Positions 12,601 to 22,439 of a DNA stretch of 64,000 nt are shown piece after piece. Under the pieces are notes generated by a model, which saw only the letters and a program-made list of their open reading frames with translations, was not told where the DNA came from and made no database searches. Position 1 is the first letter of the stretch, and each line of letters opens with the position of its first letter. Source of the stretch: Chara braunii (Eukaryota; Streptophyta; Charophyceae; Charales; Characeae); NCBI GenBank assembly GCA_003427395.1, contig BFEA01000004.1, positions 5,930,671 through 5,994,670 on the forward strand. Direction: 5' to 3'. A program made the translations under genes and the position numbers.

Positions 12601-15600
12601 TGGATAGGTGGAAAACAAGGAAAACTTGTGTGCACTGTGTGTTGAGTGATGCTCTTGAATTATTTCACTCTTGCGGAGTATTGTGATTGTGTACATATGA
12701 TTGGGCCCAGGGAAGGTGTAGGTGGGGTCCCTCCCTGTGCTGCAGTTATGCAAGGGGGAATGGTCTGAGTTACAGTCTACCCCTGACTGAGTAGCAGGTA
12801 GCGAAGAAATGGATCGAGACAAGGGGTGACATATATCAGGATTGAGTCGATCGTAACCCTCTTTGTATTTTGGCTGTTGGTGCGCTATTCTTGGTTTGTG
12901 CAGCCCGTGGCCCCTCCTCAACAGTATATACCTCCTACTTGCGATTGGAGTGAGCACACTGCTCCTGAAGGGTACAAATATTACTATAATTCAGCCACTG
13001 GTGTGAGCCAGGTGAGAACCTCAGCCAATATTCCAGGAGCGACTTGAAGCAAATCACAGCAGGGGTTCTGATGGGATGTCTCATGGCTGCTGTTTATGAA
13101 GAGAATCATTCGTGGCATGTTAAAAAGGATCGTCCGCTTGGATTCTTCACTGAGGAATGTGTGCATATGTGTTGAGGTTTCTGTCAGTGAGTGGAGATCG
13201 AAAGAGATGACCAAGCAATGTTGAATGTTGTGTAGTTTTCGTTTGTTAATCATGGTTACAAGCGCAATCATGCAGTGCACTGAGAGGTTTCGGAGCTAAT
13301 CAACTTGTGCTTTCATGTGCTTTCTTTTTTGTTGTTGACGCAGTGGGAAAAGCCACCAGAGCTGACAGCATACGAGCAAGCACAGCAACAAGTGTCAGTG
13401 CAACATCAGATGCCACCACAGCAGCAGCATCAGCAGACTCCTCAGCAGCAGGGAATGCCTATTGTGGTGCGTATCTCTCCTGTCTGGTGTACGATGGATG
13501 TCCTGGTGGACAGTAAATGACTTGCAAATAGTCACGTGTGAATGTTTCGAGCCTTGCCAATAGTAAATGACGTGTGAATGTTTTGGACCTTTCTGTTTCC
13601 GGCATCATAACACCATTAAGGGTCTTGACGGACATTAAATGTTCTTAAGGGTTAGTGTAGTAGTGCTGTGGTGTGTGTTGTTGGTTCGTCAAGACCTATG
13701 ATATCGAACTGTCAATGATTGGACCCTGAATGTAAATGACATTGCGAATGATCGGATCTGTGCAGTGTTGTGGTGTGTGTTGTTGGTTCGTGCATGTGTC
13801 AATGTGTACGGTGTGGGATAGTGCATGCATCCTCGTAATTTTGTTGTGATGCCCATTCTCGTAAAACAGCAAGAAAAAGGGAAAAGATATTATTGCAGGC
13901 CTGTAACATGGAGTAGATATCGAACACAGAGCCACCAGAGGACGACGGGAGAAGAAGCAGAACAAGTAGCAGAAGCTGATGGAAAAAAAGAATACAAATG
14001 TGTATGAAATCCAGAGTTTGAAGGGCGTTTACCCTATGGACATGAACTTGATATCCATCAATGACTGGGTTATTGATACATGATTGCAGCGAAAGTTTAT
14101 GGGCAGCAGTAAAATTTTGTTGAATTGATCTGAATACCTTGGTATCAGGTCACGCATGGAGCTTCGAGTTTATTGACTGGATGATTTATGGTCACTTCAG
14201 TTCCATGGTTCCTTTGTCAAGGATTGTCGGGCTTGTGTCGTGCTTGCTTTCTGATGACACTGAGCAAGGACCTCTCTCCTTTGTCCGTTCTTGTGCAGCA
14301 GCAGTACCCAGGGGCACAGATGCTTGGGCAGCCTATGCAGGTGCGTGGATGATGGTGGGGATCATTGTTCTTAGGGAATTGACTCTTGCTTGAGGTTGTC
14401 ATTGTCCCCTTGTCTAAGAAGTAAGATGACAGTAAATGTGTTTCCAGCACCGTCTAGCCGACACACAGGATGCATGCTTGGAACAGTGAGTTTGGCAGAG
14501 GAGTTTCGGGGTTGCTGGTTGTTTTGTGATATTGAGAACCACTTCTTGCAGTTGTGTTGCTGCAGATCAGTCTTAAGTGAACAGGACCGCAAGAATATCT
14601 TCTTATTATCTGACTCCGAGTTGTATATCCATTCATCTGTGATGTGAGCAGTTTTATGGTGACTTCTGGATCGAGGGAATATGGGATGATCCCCTGCCAA
14701 GAAGAATATTTTGTTTTGCGAACGTTGACTGCCGTTTACATTGCATCTCACTTGTTTCATTAATGAGACGGAAAGAAAGAAAGAAAGAAAGAAAGCGGCA
14801 AGCCACTCACTTTGCGTCTACTTAGGTTTTGTTTAATCAACTTTAATGGTGCTTTCTCATGTGCTCATTTTGATTGGTGTGTTGCAGTATGGGCAGCAGC
14901 ACCAGGGGGGCATGCAAGGAATGGAGGCTCGTCCAAACCAGATACAGGTAAGCGTAATTCGACTTTGTTGGTTCGTTCATTCTTCCTGATATACAGCTCC
15001 TGTGTATTATAGGATTTGGGTTTTCTCTGTCTTAGGCAGTATAGTGGATGCTCTATTTTGCAGGTAAAGTCGGACGTATTTCTTAAGTGTAGGGGAAGGA
15101 GCTGAAACGTTTTGGGAAATGGGCTTGTTACTTTTGTTGTCATGTAAGAAAGAGAAAGAGGAAAGAATCACATAGATGACCTGGGCCTTCCTTTCCATAG
15201 GGAGAGGGTGTGACCCAGAAGGAAAGCCGGCAAGTGGGCTTAATCGTTGGTTGGTTCTTTTGCAGGGCCCTCCCGGCGCAAATCTCTTTGTCTTTCGCAT
15301 ACCAGATGACTTTACGGATGAGAACTTGACTCAAACGTTTACTCCATTTGGTGCGTAACCCACTATCTTTCTCCAATTAAGATAAGAAGGGTTGAGCAGT
15401 CGAGTAAACGAGCTGTGCGCTTTAGTGATTTCAGCAGCGAAAGGCGGATGTCCTTTCAATGCTTCTGTCAAAAGGGAAAAAGCTTACCTTGCATAATTCA
15501 TTCTGTGGGAAAGTAACTCTTTACCTCAGTGGTCACCACTTCTGGTGGGATTTGGAAATCTGTTCTCATGAATGATTGCAGTGATAGGCCCACCCTTGCA

Positions 15601-17393
15601 TATATTCAGTCGTAAACTCGCAGGTGCTCTTCTTCGAGGAAAGTGTTGTATTGATCTGAAGTTCCTGAACACAGAACAGCAAAACTGTTTGGAATGAAGA
15701 ACAGGTGAAAAGGAAATGTGATGCGATTTCATGAACTTCGTAGATGAATGAAGAATGTGGGGGCGGTGTTACAGAGGACTCAATTTTGCAGCTGTGATCT
15801 AGAAACCACCATCATTTGGAGTTCGACCTCGTCGAGTATCTGCATTTTTGTTCTAGGGTGCCGTTCTACGACGTGGTTCAACACTGTTTGTTGGGTTAAT
15901 CATGATATTGTTTGGTGTTAATTCTTTGTTGTCGATAATGAACGAGTTTTATTGACACCGTTAGGGTAAGTTTTATATTATTGAATAGTCAATCGTTTGA
16001 TACGGTATATTATTTCAGCATGCTCGCCACATCATCTTCTCTTTTCAGAAAACAAGAATTGTTCTTTTATCATTTGTTGCTCTCTGTGGTTAGATATCCT
16101 GTTTATGTGAATGGAACAAAACGGCCACGGATAGTGCACCCCCTGCATGAGGAAGAGCTGCGTAAATGGAGAAATGGTCGAAATTGGTAAATTCGGAAAA
16201 AAAGAAGAAAGATGGTGTTCATGTGACACCCTACTTGGGTAGGCGCCTGTGTAGTGGTCTTGTGACATCCTTCTGCATACTCTTTATAGTTTTGCCGGTA
16301 TGCAATGCTATTATCAAGTCATAGATGGTCCAACATCTTCGTATGGTAGGCACTCTCTCATTGGATGAGGACGTGTGTATTCGGAACGCAGATGTGCCAG
16401 GGCCAGCTGATTTTACGGCCCCATGAACGTAGTGTTTGCGGCGGTAGAACAGGAGCAGGCCGCGGCTGGTCCCACAATTGTGAGAAGTCTTGTCACTGCT
16501 GGTTGTTTGTGCACATAGGTGGTCTGGTGATGTCTGTATTTACTGAACCTTTACTCGTTTAAACCACCAGTACACGACCCCAGCCTTGCAGTCCGAGACT
16601 TGTCGCCACAAGAAAAAGAGGCTGAAACGTCAAACTCTTTGCCCGCCGTTGATATATAGGATCGGCGGTCACGTGTTTGTTTCGCGCTTTCCAGAATTCA
16701 AGGTGTCAGGTCCACGGCGCAGGTGCCCATGTACTGGTGCTCAACCCACCACCACATTCCAGCCCCTTTTTGCCGAGGCGGATTCCCTCTGCGCGCCAAG
16801 CTTTGATGAAACGCCAGCAGGATACTTTTTCTTTTCTTTTGGCTGGCGCTGCCAGCCATTTTTTCCCAGTGGCCACAAGCCGCCGAACCTCTCAGAGTGC
16901 CTCCTTTTCAGTTCTCAAGTTTGCCTGGACGACGTATTGGCAGTCAAGGGATTGCAGCTGGAGTGAGGTGCATATATTTCTTGTTTACCAGATACCGGAA
17001 AGAGTGGAAGAGAGTCTTCTCCCTTTCTTGGACTGTTACTTACCCTGTGACATTCTGGTTATGTCAGGGAATGTGATAAGCGCACGTGTAGGAGTGGAGA
17101 AGGAGAGTGGGAGGAACCGAGGCTTCGGGTGAGTGGAAATTGTGCGGAATGAATTGGACCCTGAGGGTGGTGCACTTCTAGATGGGTATTCAATGTAAAG
17201 TTGTGCTTGTTCGGTGTAGTTGTATTGTACTGAAATTTTGTCCCACGCACTTGTAACAACAGCATCCAGAAGTAATATCTGGTGTATGAGATGCTTGTAT
17301 TGGCCTCCTATATGGAGTGCCTGGCTTTTAGAGTCTCTCATGTGTGAAGGTTGAATGTTTTGTTTGTTAGTATGTGGGCAGCCTCCAGTCGGT

Positions 17394-17455
<62 letters not shown>

Positions 17456-18784
17456 TCTNNNNNNNNNNNNNNNNNNNNNNNNNNNNNNNNNNNNNNNNNN
17501 NNNNNNNNNNNNNNNNNNNNNNNNNNNNNNNNNNNNNNNNNNCTTCCCTTTCACTTTTTCTCTTTCATTCCTCCCTCCCCATGTATTAGAAAATACACGG
17601 GAATGAGCATCATTAAGAGAACAAACAAAACATGAGCTGAAGACCTGAAGAAAAATGAACAGGAGTATTCTCCCACTTTAGTCTGCCTCCTTTCATACCG
17701 TGCAAGTGTGCCATTGAGGCACAGCTGGCACTCAACCGTCATCAACATGGCCAGTCTTGTATTGGAGAAGCACAGTAAGAGGCGAGTTGCAAGAACAAAT
17801 AAGATGGGACGCCTAGCTGAGGTGAACATAATCATGAAAAGGATATAATGGATCTATTGTGTTTTATATTGCTCTTAATTGTCCGGTTGGCTCATCTCAA
17901 GTGTGTCGCTTTGCTTGTATAATCGCGGATTGGCTCATCTTAAAGTTGCTGTCGTTTTGGACCTACTCGTCTGTGTAGAACAATATATGCACACATGCAC
18001 ACTTTATGCAGAGTTCATCCTCCTGATGAGCTTTTTCTGTGGAGGTGTGTATGGTGAACGGGACAACACACTGTCACAGCAGATCCTTTTTTGTGGAGTT
18101 GTTTGTAGTAAAGGTGACAACATACACAAGCGGACGTCACCAGGCATGCACAGGATACTCCCATTGATTTTTTCTTGGAGTCTTTGAAAGTCACAGGCAC
18201 GCAAATCTGTCACAGGCGTGCTCTTTCTGTGGAATTGTGTGTACGGAACATGTCAGCACACAAACATGCACATAGGCATGCACACAATACACACGACATC
18301 AAGAATTCACCTACATCAACTCATCTGGCTTTATGTAATTTTGTCAACATGCTGTGATTGTGAATGCAGGTTTGTGAGTTTTGATAATGCTGCTTCAGCT
18401 GAAAAGGCTATTCAACAATTGAATGGTGTAACGATTGGAGGAAGGCGGCTGAAGGTAGGTGCTCGCTCATTTCTTTTTCTTGTAACAAGTGATCTTATTG
18501 CTCTTCAGTGCATGTAATTTCTTGGAGGTCTGGGGCATAGCTGGTAAAATCAGGACTGGGGCATAGCTGGTAAAATCAGGACAAGTCGTGGGTGCTACAA
18601 GCGCCGCAAGGGCATTGTTGCTGGGGAACTGTTTTGTGCTTTGGAGAGTTAATTTTGATAATTTTGATATTTTTCCTTTTCATTGAATGTTCTGACTTTT
18701 AATTGATTTCTGTTGCCTGGTCCTGTGCAGGTTGAACGGAAACGAGGTGAGGAGAATGGCTCAGTTGGTTATCGACCTTACTAG
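3414..18784 (+). CDS. FCA/CELF-type RNA-binding protein, RRM + WW + RRM (5' partial)
   Basis: Predicted RNA-processing factor, probably nuclear. Exons: 3414-3493, 4440-4510, 5508-5555, 6325-6466, 7221-7364, 9119-9208, 10251-10406, 12117-12164, 12904-13011, 13344-13466, 14299-14340, 14888-14947, 15266-15350, 17068-17128, 18370-18454 and 18731-18784. All introns are GT-AG and every phase joins cleanly, giving 465 residues plus TAG. Counting from the first visible codon: residues 1-50 are the second half of an RRM (RNP1 GCCFVKY); 51-162 a Gly/Met-rich linker; 163-260 Gln/Pro-rich; 261-304 a WW domain (Trp275, Trp297); 305-371 Gln-rich; 372-455 a full RRM with RNP2 NLFVFRIP and RNP1 RGFGFVSF; the end is RPY. 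The front half and WW resemble plant FCA, which regulates 3'-end processing; the last RRM resembles CELF/Bruno proteins. The start codon and first RRM are not visible. An alternative reading is two genes merged, but the unbroken phase argues against it. Two short all-in-phase exons could still have been missed. Confidence 0.88.
3750..4165. repeat. Intronic minisatellite, about 200-bp unit
   Basis: Two diverged copies of a unit containing gatgctccttgacgaggtgg and, further on, gtcaataagccaaaaggtgt are arranged head to tail in the intron 3494-4439; a third partial copy follows. Confidence 0.75.
5062..5182. repeat. Tandem duplication, 60-bp unit
   Basis: Two copies of a unit starting tttaagcct and containing ggggccttgcatcttt and ggacac lie end to end in the intron 4511-5507. 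Confidence 0.85.
5508..7364 (+). CDS. Exons for the Gly/Met/Pro-rich linker
   Basis: Three exons (5508-5555, 6325-6466, 7221-7364) encode about 112 residues of repeated GGP, GPMGG and GGQ units, a disordered low-complexity stretch of the kind associated with condensate-forming RNA-binding proteins. The next to last intron holds an assembly gap. Confidence 0.85.
6571..7019. repeat. AG microsatellite with a 284-base assembly gap and GT/AG tail
   Basis: An (AG)n run starts near 6580 and breaks into an N gap at 6611-6894; poly-T, (GT)n and a second (AG)n follow. Wholly within the intron 6467-7220. Coding calls across the gap are meaningless. Confidence 0.9.
7633..8268 (+). CDS. Unrecognised 211-codon ORF within an intron
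   Basis: An open frame from ATG at 7633 lies entirely inside the intron 7365-9118. Its middle is acidic (repeated [14 protein letters not shown]) and its last third is Ser/Leu-rich from low-complexity DNA. No family is recognised. It could be a decayed mobile-element remnant or chance. Confidence 0.15.
   Translation: MYVYCTFPCNKSKVTAKTQWRACLSLDRHGDDPRSQKEWRETQIGTPQRGKESSLHGWISSVTVDGNGEEGDDAAAEMIADGEGEEGDKFGVKEESPEMIASRFYQLLTISNTMSSLVGSRSSHPEVVAKSLISLSLRLERRSLSLSPSCNPDSGWLRGYLELWQIAEWFPLWPGCSLSFGPRVGALLFNAAVDLCQSLLSPLIKTVTLPY
9119..12164 (+). CDS. Exons for the first Gln/Met/Pro-rich segment
   Basis: Exons 9119-9208, 10251-10406 and 12117-12164 encode about 98 residues dominated by Gln, Met and Pro with CAG/CAA runs, for example [13 protein letters not shown]. 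The segment is prion-like in composition, as in the C-terminal half of plant FCA. All three exons are phase 0. Confidence 0.85.
9444..9533. repeat. Three-copy tandem repeat, about 32-bp unit
   Basis: The unit ataagtgacaaaccttgagc, followed by gtcgactgg in the first two copies, occurs three times head to tail in the intron 9209-10250. The last copy is truncated. Confidence 0.85.
9832..9961. repeat. Foldback (MITE-like) element
   Basis: Arms of about 40 bp (9832-9873 and 9922-9961) are inverted copies with roughly 80 percent match, both ending in CTCCACTAC at the outer edge. The centre is about 48 bp. Located in an intron. No convincing target duplication was seen. Confidence 0.75.
10475..10572 (-). 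ncRNA. U6 snRNA-derived sequence, copy 1
   Basis: The complement matches plant U6 along nearly its whole length: the gaccacttcttgat part (3' end), an unbroken core of about 38 bases through cgcaggggccatgctaatct and ctgtatcgttccaatt, and the 5' end ggacatcc. It lacks the usual terminator T run directly at its end and lies antisense in an intron, so it is probably a pseudogene. Confidence 0.85.
11511..11540 (+). CDS. Possible 30-nt in-frame micro-exon (uncertain)
   Basis: Within the intron 10407-12116, an AG acceptor (gggatgcag) precedes a 30-base phase-0 segment starting CAG GGG CAG CCT, followed by gtcggt. It would add ten residues beginning QGQP. The donor is weak, so this is only a candidate alternative exon. 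Confidence 0.12.
12300..12430. repeat. Interspersed repeat family C, partial copy
   Basis: Contains gtgcgctccaagctttt, a cgccagc stretch, then ggctggtgccgccagcc. The same order is found at 16561-16880 and 61895-62000. A more diverged piece may lie at 11040-11180. Function unknown. Confidence 0.5.
12904..13466 (+). CDS. WW-domain exons
   Basis: The WW domain is split by one intron directly before its second tryptophan. The first exon encodes [17 protein letters not shown] and the second starts WEKPPEL. The two Trp lie 22 residues apart, with an aromatic YYY core and the closing Pro, all as expected for a proline-ligand-binding WW fold. The spelling WSEHTxPxGxKYYYN is close to the WW of FCA, which binds the 3'-end processing factor FY. 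A Gln-rich tail follows. Confidence 0.93.
14758..14824. repeat. Short foldback repeat with expanded GAAA run
   Basis: The string cattaatgagacggaaag, then an expanded (aaga)n run, then cggcaagcc and gcgtctact matches 59978-60028 apart from the run length. The agacg and cgtct ends can pair. Confidence 0.6.
15266..18784 (+). CDS. Exons for the CELF/Bruno-type C-terminal RRM
   Basis: Exons 15266-15350, 17068-17128, 18370-18454 and 18731-18784. The first carries [13 protein letters not shown] (RNP2 strand), the next [20 protein letters not shown], the third [19 protein letters not shown], the last [10 protein letters not shown] and the RPY end before TAG. The GPxGxNLF lead, the PFGNVISA join and the terminal RPY are hallmarks of the third RRM of CELF/Bruno proteins. 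Exon boundaries after PFG and after GFG match complete codons only when all four exons are joined. Confidence 0.9.
16561..16880. repeat. Interspersed repeat family C, longest copy
   Basis: Runs from aaaccaccagtacacgac through ctctgcgcgccaagctttg to ggctggcgctgccagcc. It shares these blocks with 61895-62000 and 12300-12430. It sits in the intron 15351-17067. Confidence 0.55.
17393..17542. repeat. CT microsatellite running into an 84-base gap
   Basis: (CT)n from 17393 to 17458 is followed by N at 17459-17542, inside the intron 17129-18369. Confidence 0.95.
18030..18285. repeat. Degenerate three-copy intronic repeat
   Basis: Three related stretches, each beginning with ttctgtggag or ttttgtggag and continuing to a gtgtgta..aca block, start near 18030, 18087 and 18221 in the last long intron. 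Confidence 0.5.
18532..18583. repeat. Tandem duplication, about 26-bp unit
   Basis: The unit tggggcatagctggtaaaat plus caggac occurs twice in the final 276-bp intron. Confidence 0.85.
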
Positions 18785-20446
18785 CCGCACAGCAGCATTG
18801 TCACTTACAAAGACTTTAGGTGTCCTGAAAGGGAGTAGGAGTGATGAACAGTAGGTAGCAGGATTTGAGTTAGGTGGGTTTCAGAGTGTGTATGTGTGCG
18901 AGAGAGAGAGAGAGAGAGATCGTTGCTCCCTCGTCCGAATGGAAAGGGTTCCGTGCGGACGAGGAGAGTTATGGGCTTGTAAATATCATCAGAGCTTTTT
19001 GAATTGACGAGTGTTATTCATCGCGCTTCAATTTGGCGAAGGCTTGTTTTGATCTCTGGCCCTCGTATTTGGTAGTCTGACCCGAAAAGCCGAGTACAGC
19101 GACCTGACAGTCCTGGCTGGTGGAATGGTGACCGCTCAAGACTGGCAACTGGCTGTTGTCTCTCTGAGCATTTTGAAATGTGCAGTTTGTTGTCCTCCCT
19201 TGTCTGCCTTCAAGGGTAGACAATTCATCGCACTCCTCGAGGGTTTTGATTATGTATTGGTGGTTCTGTGTGCTCAAGCAAATGGGAAGAAGGTGCAGAA
19301 AAAACAGATCCTTCTCTTTCTGCAAGCGGTCTGTGCACTGCTCACTGCGCAGATGATTGGTGTCATGGATTCCAAGGGGGAAGGGCGTCCAAGGTGAGAT
19401 GAGAGAGACAGCTTGGAACTTGTTTTTTGATCAAGTAGTGGCTGTTGATAGTGAACTTGGGGTACGGAACACCAGAAGGTTTGTGCGGGGGATTTATCGC
19501 ACGCCTGGACTTAATTTGAGCTGACCTTGGTCTTTGAAAGTCTTTCATCGCAGTCTGATGAGTTGGTGCGGGGGATTTATCGCACGCCAGAAGGTTTGTG
19601 TTCTCTCTTGGTTCCATCGCAGGACTGAACACGTTCTCTGCTACTCTTGCATAACCTGCTTTTTTGTGTGTACGTACCTATGTGCCCTTTTCTGTGTTCT
19701 CCTGATATGCACCATATAATGATGTATCATCCGTCACTGCCGGAAGCATGCACCATATAATGAAGAATCACGAGTGCCCAAGGAATGCAAACTTGATTGA
19801 GTTCCTATTTACCATGTGGGCACTGGAAGGAGTGGAATGCTGGGGAAAGCGAAACATCAGAGGTGGAAATATGCTCATATGCTGTGGGTGGCTGTAATCG
19901 GTATGATGTATGCAAGAGAGGGGCAGCAATCAGCTGACCGAAATTCTCCGCCTGTGAATTTTGGTGAGGAATTTGATGTTTGCGCCTCTATGACTCAAAT
20001 TCTTGTGCCGTCATCCCTGCACACCATTACTGTCAGCAATCAGTGCTGCTGATTAAACGCCGAGTCCTCTGCACATACATTATAAGATGCTGGAACTCAC
20101 TTCCTATATATTTATCTGTTTTTTTTTCTTTTTTCGGTGCGGTTAGGGGGAGTTGGACAATTTGTCTCAACGAACTGCAAGTAGCAGCTATGGCATTTGG
20201 AAAGTTAAGCTGGTAATTATTATTATTATATGTAATTGTTTTTGTAATGCATGAACTCTTCGGAGCCATTGCCAATTGTAGCCTGCGAATTGGGAGGAGT
20301 GAGAGGGGAAATAGAAGATGGGAAACCTTGTCTGGGACCTTGGGAAGGGGGTAGGGAAGGAACAATTGGAAGAGGCAGGTAATGGCCAAGATCTGGGGTT
20401 GGATGTGTAAGCGTGAACTATAGCTGGTACTGCAATTGGGTTGGCG
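18785..20446. other. 3' UTR and downstream flank of the RNA-binding protein gene
   Basis: After the TAG come a short (AG)n run, a strong hairpin (18929-18964) and a ttgtaaat string at about 18976 that could act as a TGTAA-type poly(A) signal. Further on there are local duplications (gtgcgggggatttatcgcac at about 19483 and 19566; atgcaccatataatga at about 19706 and 19747). No other gene was recognised. Confidence 0.5.
18929..18964 (+). other. 3' UTR stem-loop
   Basis: CCTCGTCCG (18929-18937) pairs perfectly with CGGACGAGG (18956-18964); inside, GGAA and TTCC form a second short stem. It lies 145 nt after the stop codon. Confidence 0.65.
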
Positions 20447-20553
20447 GCAGCCTTCTGGCCGTCCGTTAAAATTGGGACATAGCAAAAAGAAGATTAGCGT
20501 GGGCGGTGTGCAAGGATGACACTCGTGAATTGAGAAATGGCCCATTTTTTTTT
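20447..20553 (+). ncRNA. U6 snRNA-derived sequence, copy 2
   Basis: Full-length resemblance to plant U6: a 5' stem-loop (gcagccttctggc), gttaaaattgg, gaagattagcgtggg, gtgcaaggatgacac, gaattgagaaatgg, and a terminal run of nine T. The central box is altered (aaagaagattagcgtgggcgg), so it is likely a pseudogene, although a ctata string lies near -28. Confidence 0.8.
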
Positions 20554-20909
20554 AAGGGAAAAAAAGGATTGGGTGGGCAGGGGTAAACAAAAGCCGGAGG
20601 TACCGTGCACGGTTTGGCATTGCGGAGATTGAAGGTGGTACACTGAATGATGAGTCGCTGACTCAGATTGGATCTTAGCAGATCATGTGAGCTTAAATTC
20701 ATTGCAATTCTAGGTTGTTTTTCTGGGCCCCCTGGGCGGTCACTCCCTGCCTGGAAAGCTGCGCTGGTGCACGGACATGCATGTTCCCAGGGACGTCGAA
20801 GATATCAAACGGCCCGGATTTGGGCGCTTTTTGAATGAACTGCCCGCATGATTTTGCATGGGGGAGTGCCCTCGCGAAACCAAATGAACGATTCCTCATT
20901 CGACTTGCG

Positions 20910-20944
<35 letters not shown>
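20910..20944. repeat. C35 homopolymer
   Basis: An uninterrupted run of 35 C, followed by gcccctcc. Possible collapsed or artefactual tract. Confidence 0.95.
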
Positions 20945-20945
<1 letters not shown>

Positions 20946-21169
20946 CCCCTCCTCTCTGTCTAGGACGCTCCCCACTGTTGCGCCCGCCATTGACACGGTC
21001 TTCTTCTTCTTCTTCCTGTGTGTGTGTGTGTGTTTGTGTGTGTGAGAGATCTTGGCAAACTTCGCTCTCGTGTCGCACAACTCCTTGTCTTCCCCTTCAC
21101 CTCTCCTTTTCTTTTTCTTCTTTTCTTCTCTTTGACTCATCTGTCACCACACCTTTCCTCTTCTTCTTC

Positions 21170-21595
21170 ACCGTCTCTCAGAATCTTTTTCTTCTTCTCC
21201 TGCAGTTTATCGTGAGCGGACCTGGCGCGGCCACAGCGAGAGAGAGAGAAGTCGGCCATCGTACGACCTTGGCCAACCTCGTGTCGACTTGGTGCGGCCA
21301 GCATAAAGGCCGTTCACCGACGTCCACTTTTGGTACCACGCAGCAGTCAGTATCACATGGGAAGCCAGCCTGAGTGCACCAGACCACACGGGGTAATCAC
21401 ACGTGGATGCAGCTCATAATTTCACCATTGCGCAGGGGTTAGCCTATCGTCTCTGTATTGTTCCAACTGTAACTTGTGTTCAGAAGGACAGAGGATGGTA
21501 ATCACGTCTACAATAAGATGAAAAGTCGTAGGGAAAAGGAAAAAAGGAAGAAAGCCGTTGAAGAAAGCTGTAGCACGTGTATGACCTGCACCTTT

Positions 21596-21631
<36 letters not shown>

Positions 21632-21770
21632 GGACCATTGCATGACCTTGGTCAACCTCTCGGGAGGGTTGCATGACCCCTTCTTCTTCGTCTCACAGCA
21701 GATTTTTCATATTTTCCTTCTTCAGTCTACTGTGAGCGGATCTGACACTGAGGGAGAGAGCAGGGGAGAG
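21170..21770. repeat. Duplicated module around a U6 copy
   Basis: Two related segments of about 110 bp, near 21170-21290 and 21640-21770, share a pyrimidine lead, a gtgagcgga..tg block and a ccat..gaccttgg.caacctc block, in different order. They flank the U6-derived sequence at 21423. Confidence 0.45.
21423..21489 (-). ncRNA. U6 snRNA-derived sequence, copy 3 (truncated)
   Basis: On the minus strand the core reads as U6 from ttgcgcaggggttagcctat through ctctgtattgttccaact to the 5' end. The U6 3' third is not recognisable. A decayed copy. Confidence 0.65.
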
Positions 21771-22439
21771 AGACCGAAAACCCCATTATGTGTGTGTGTG
21801 TGTGTGCTGAAGACCTCCTACTCGCCCCCCTGGACACCCATACCTGCAAAACAAAGTAAGAGGCCGGATTTGCGGTCCTCTCTGTATGCAAAGGAGATGC
21901 CCGATGGCAGGAGGGGGGGAAAAAATATCGTTTTCCTCGCCTGGATACGCTGGGCCCTGGGCAAGCTCCCTCTGGGGGACTTGCCCAGGTGCACGGCCGG
22001 GCCTAAAAGAAAACCGTTTTCAGTGGTGGCTGCTGTCTTCTATTTTCCAACTGTGGAAAGGCTGGTATTCTCTCTGTCAGGAAGCTTCGTCTGAGCTCGT
22101 CTGATCTCCGACCATTTTCTCAAAAACAGGCAGCGAACCGATCAGCCTGGGAAAGTTGTTGGTCGATGGACGTTCTTATAGTGCCCCGGCAATACAGCTG
22201 GATGAAAGTGAATACTCTTGGACATAATCGGAAGTGAAATTGTGTTTATCTACTCTAATTCATTGAATACTTTTCGGCCGCGATATGACAAGCATCTGTC
22301 CATGGTTGATGCTGCAACTGCCTGGATGTGGTGTCAAATATTTGTTTGTTTACTCTCTTTTTTTCTTCTTTCACTGTTCAATGTGATGTCGACTTCTGTT
22401 TGTTTCTCTGCTTTTTTCACTTGCCCGTAATCGAAATGC

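Noticed and set aside
20447-20553. Functional U6 gene
   Set aside because: The invariant central box is altered and no clear plant USE was seen upstream, so it is called U6-derived only.
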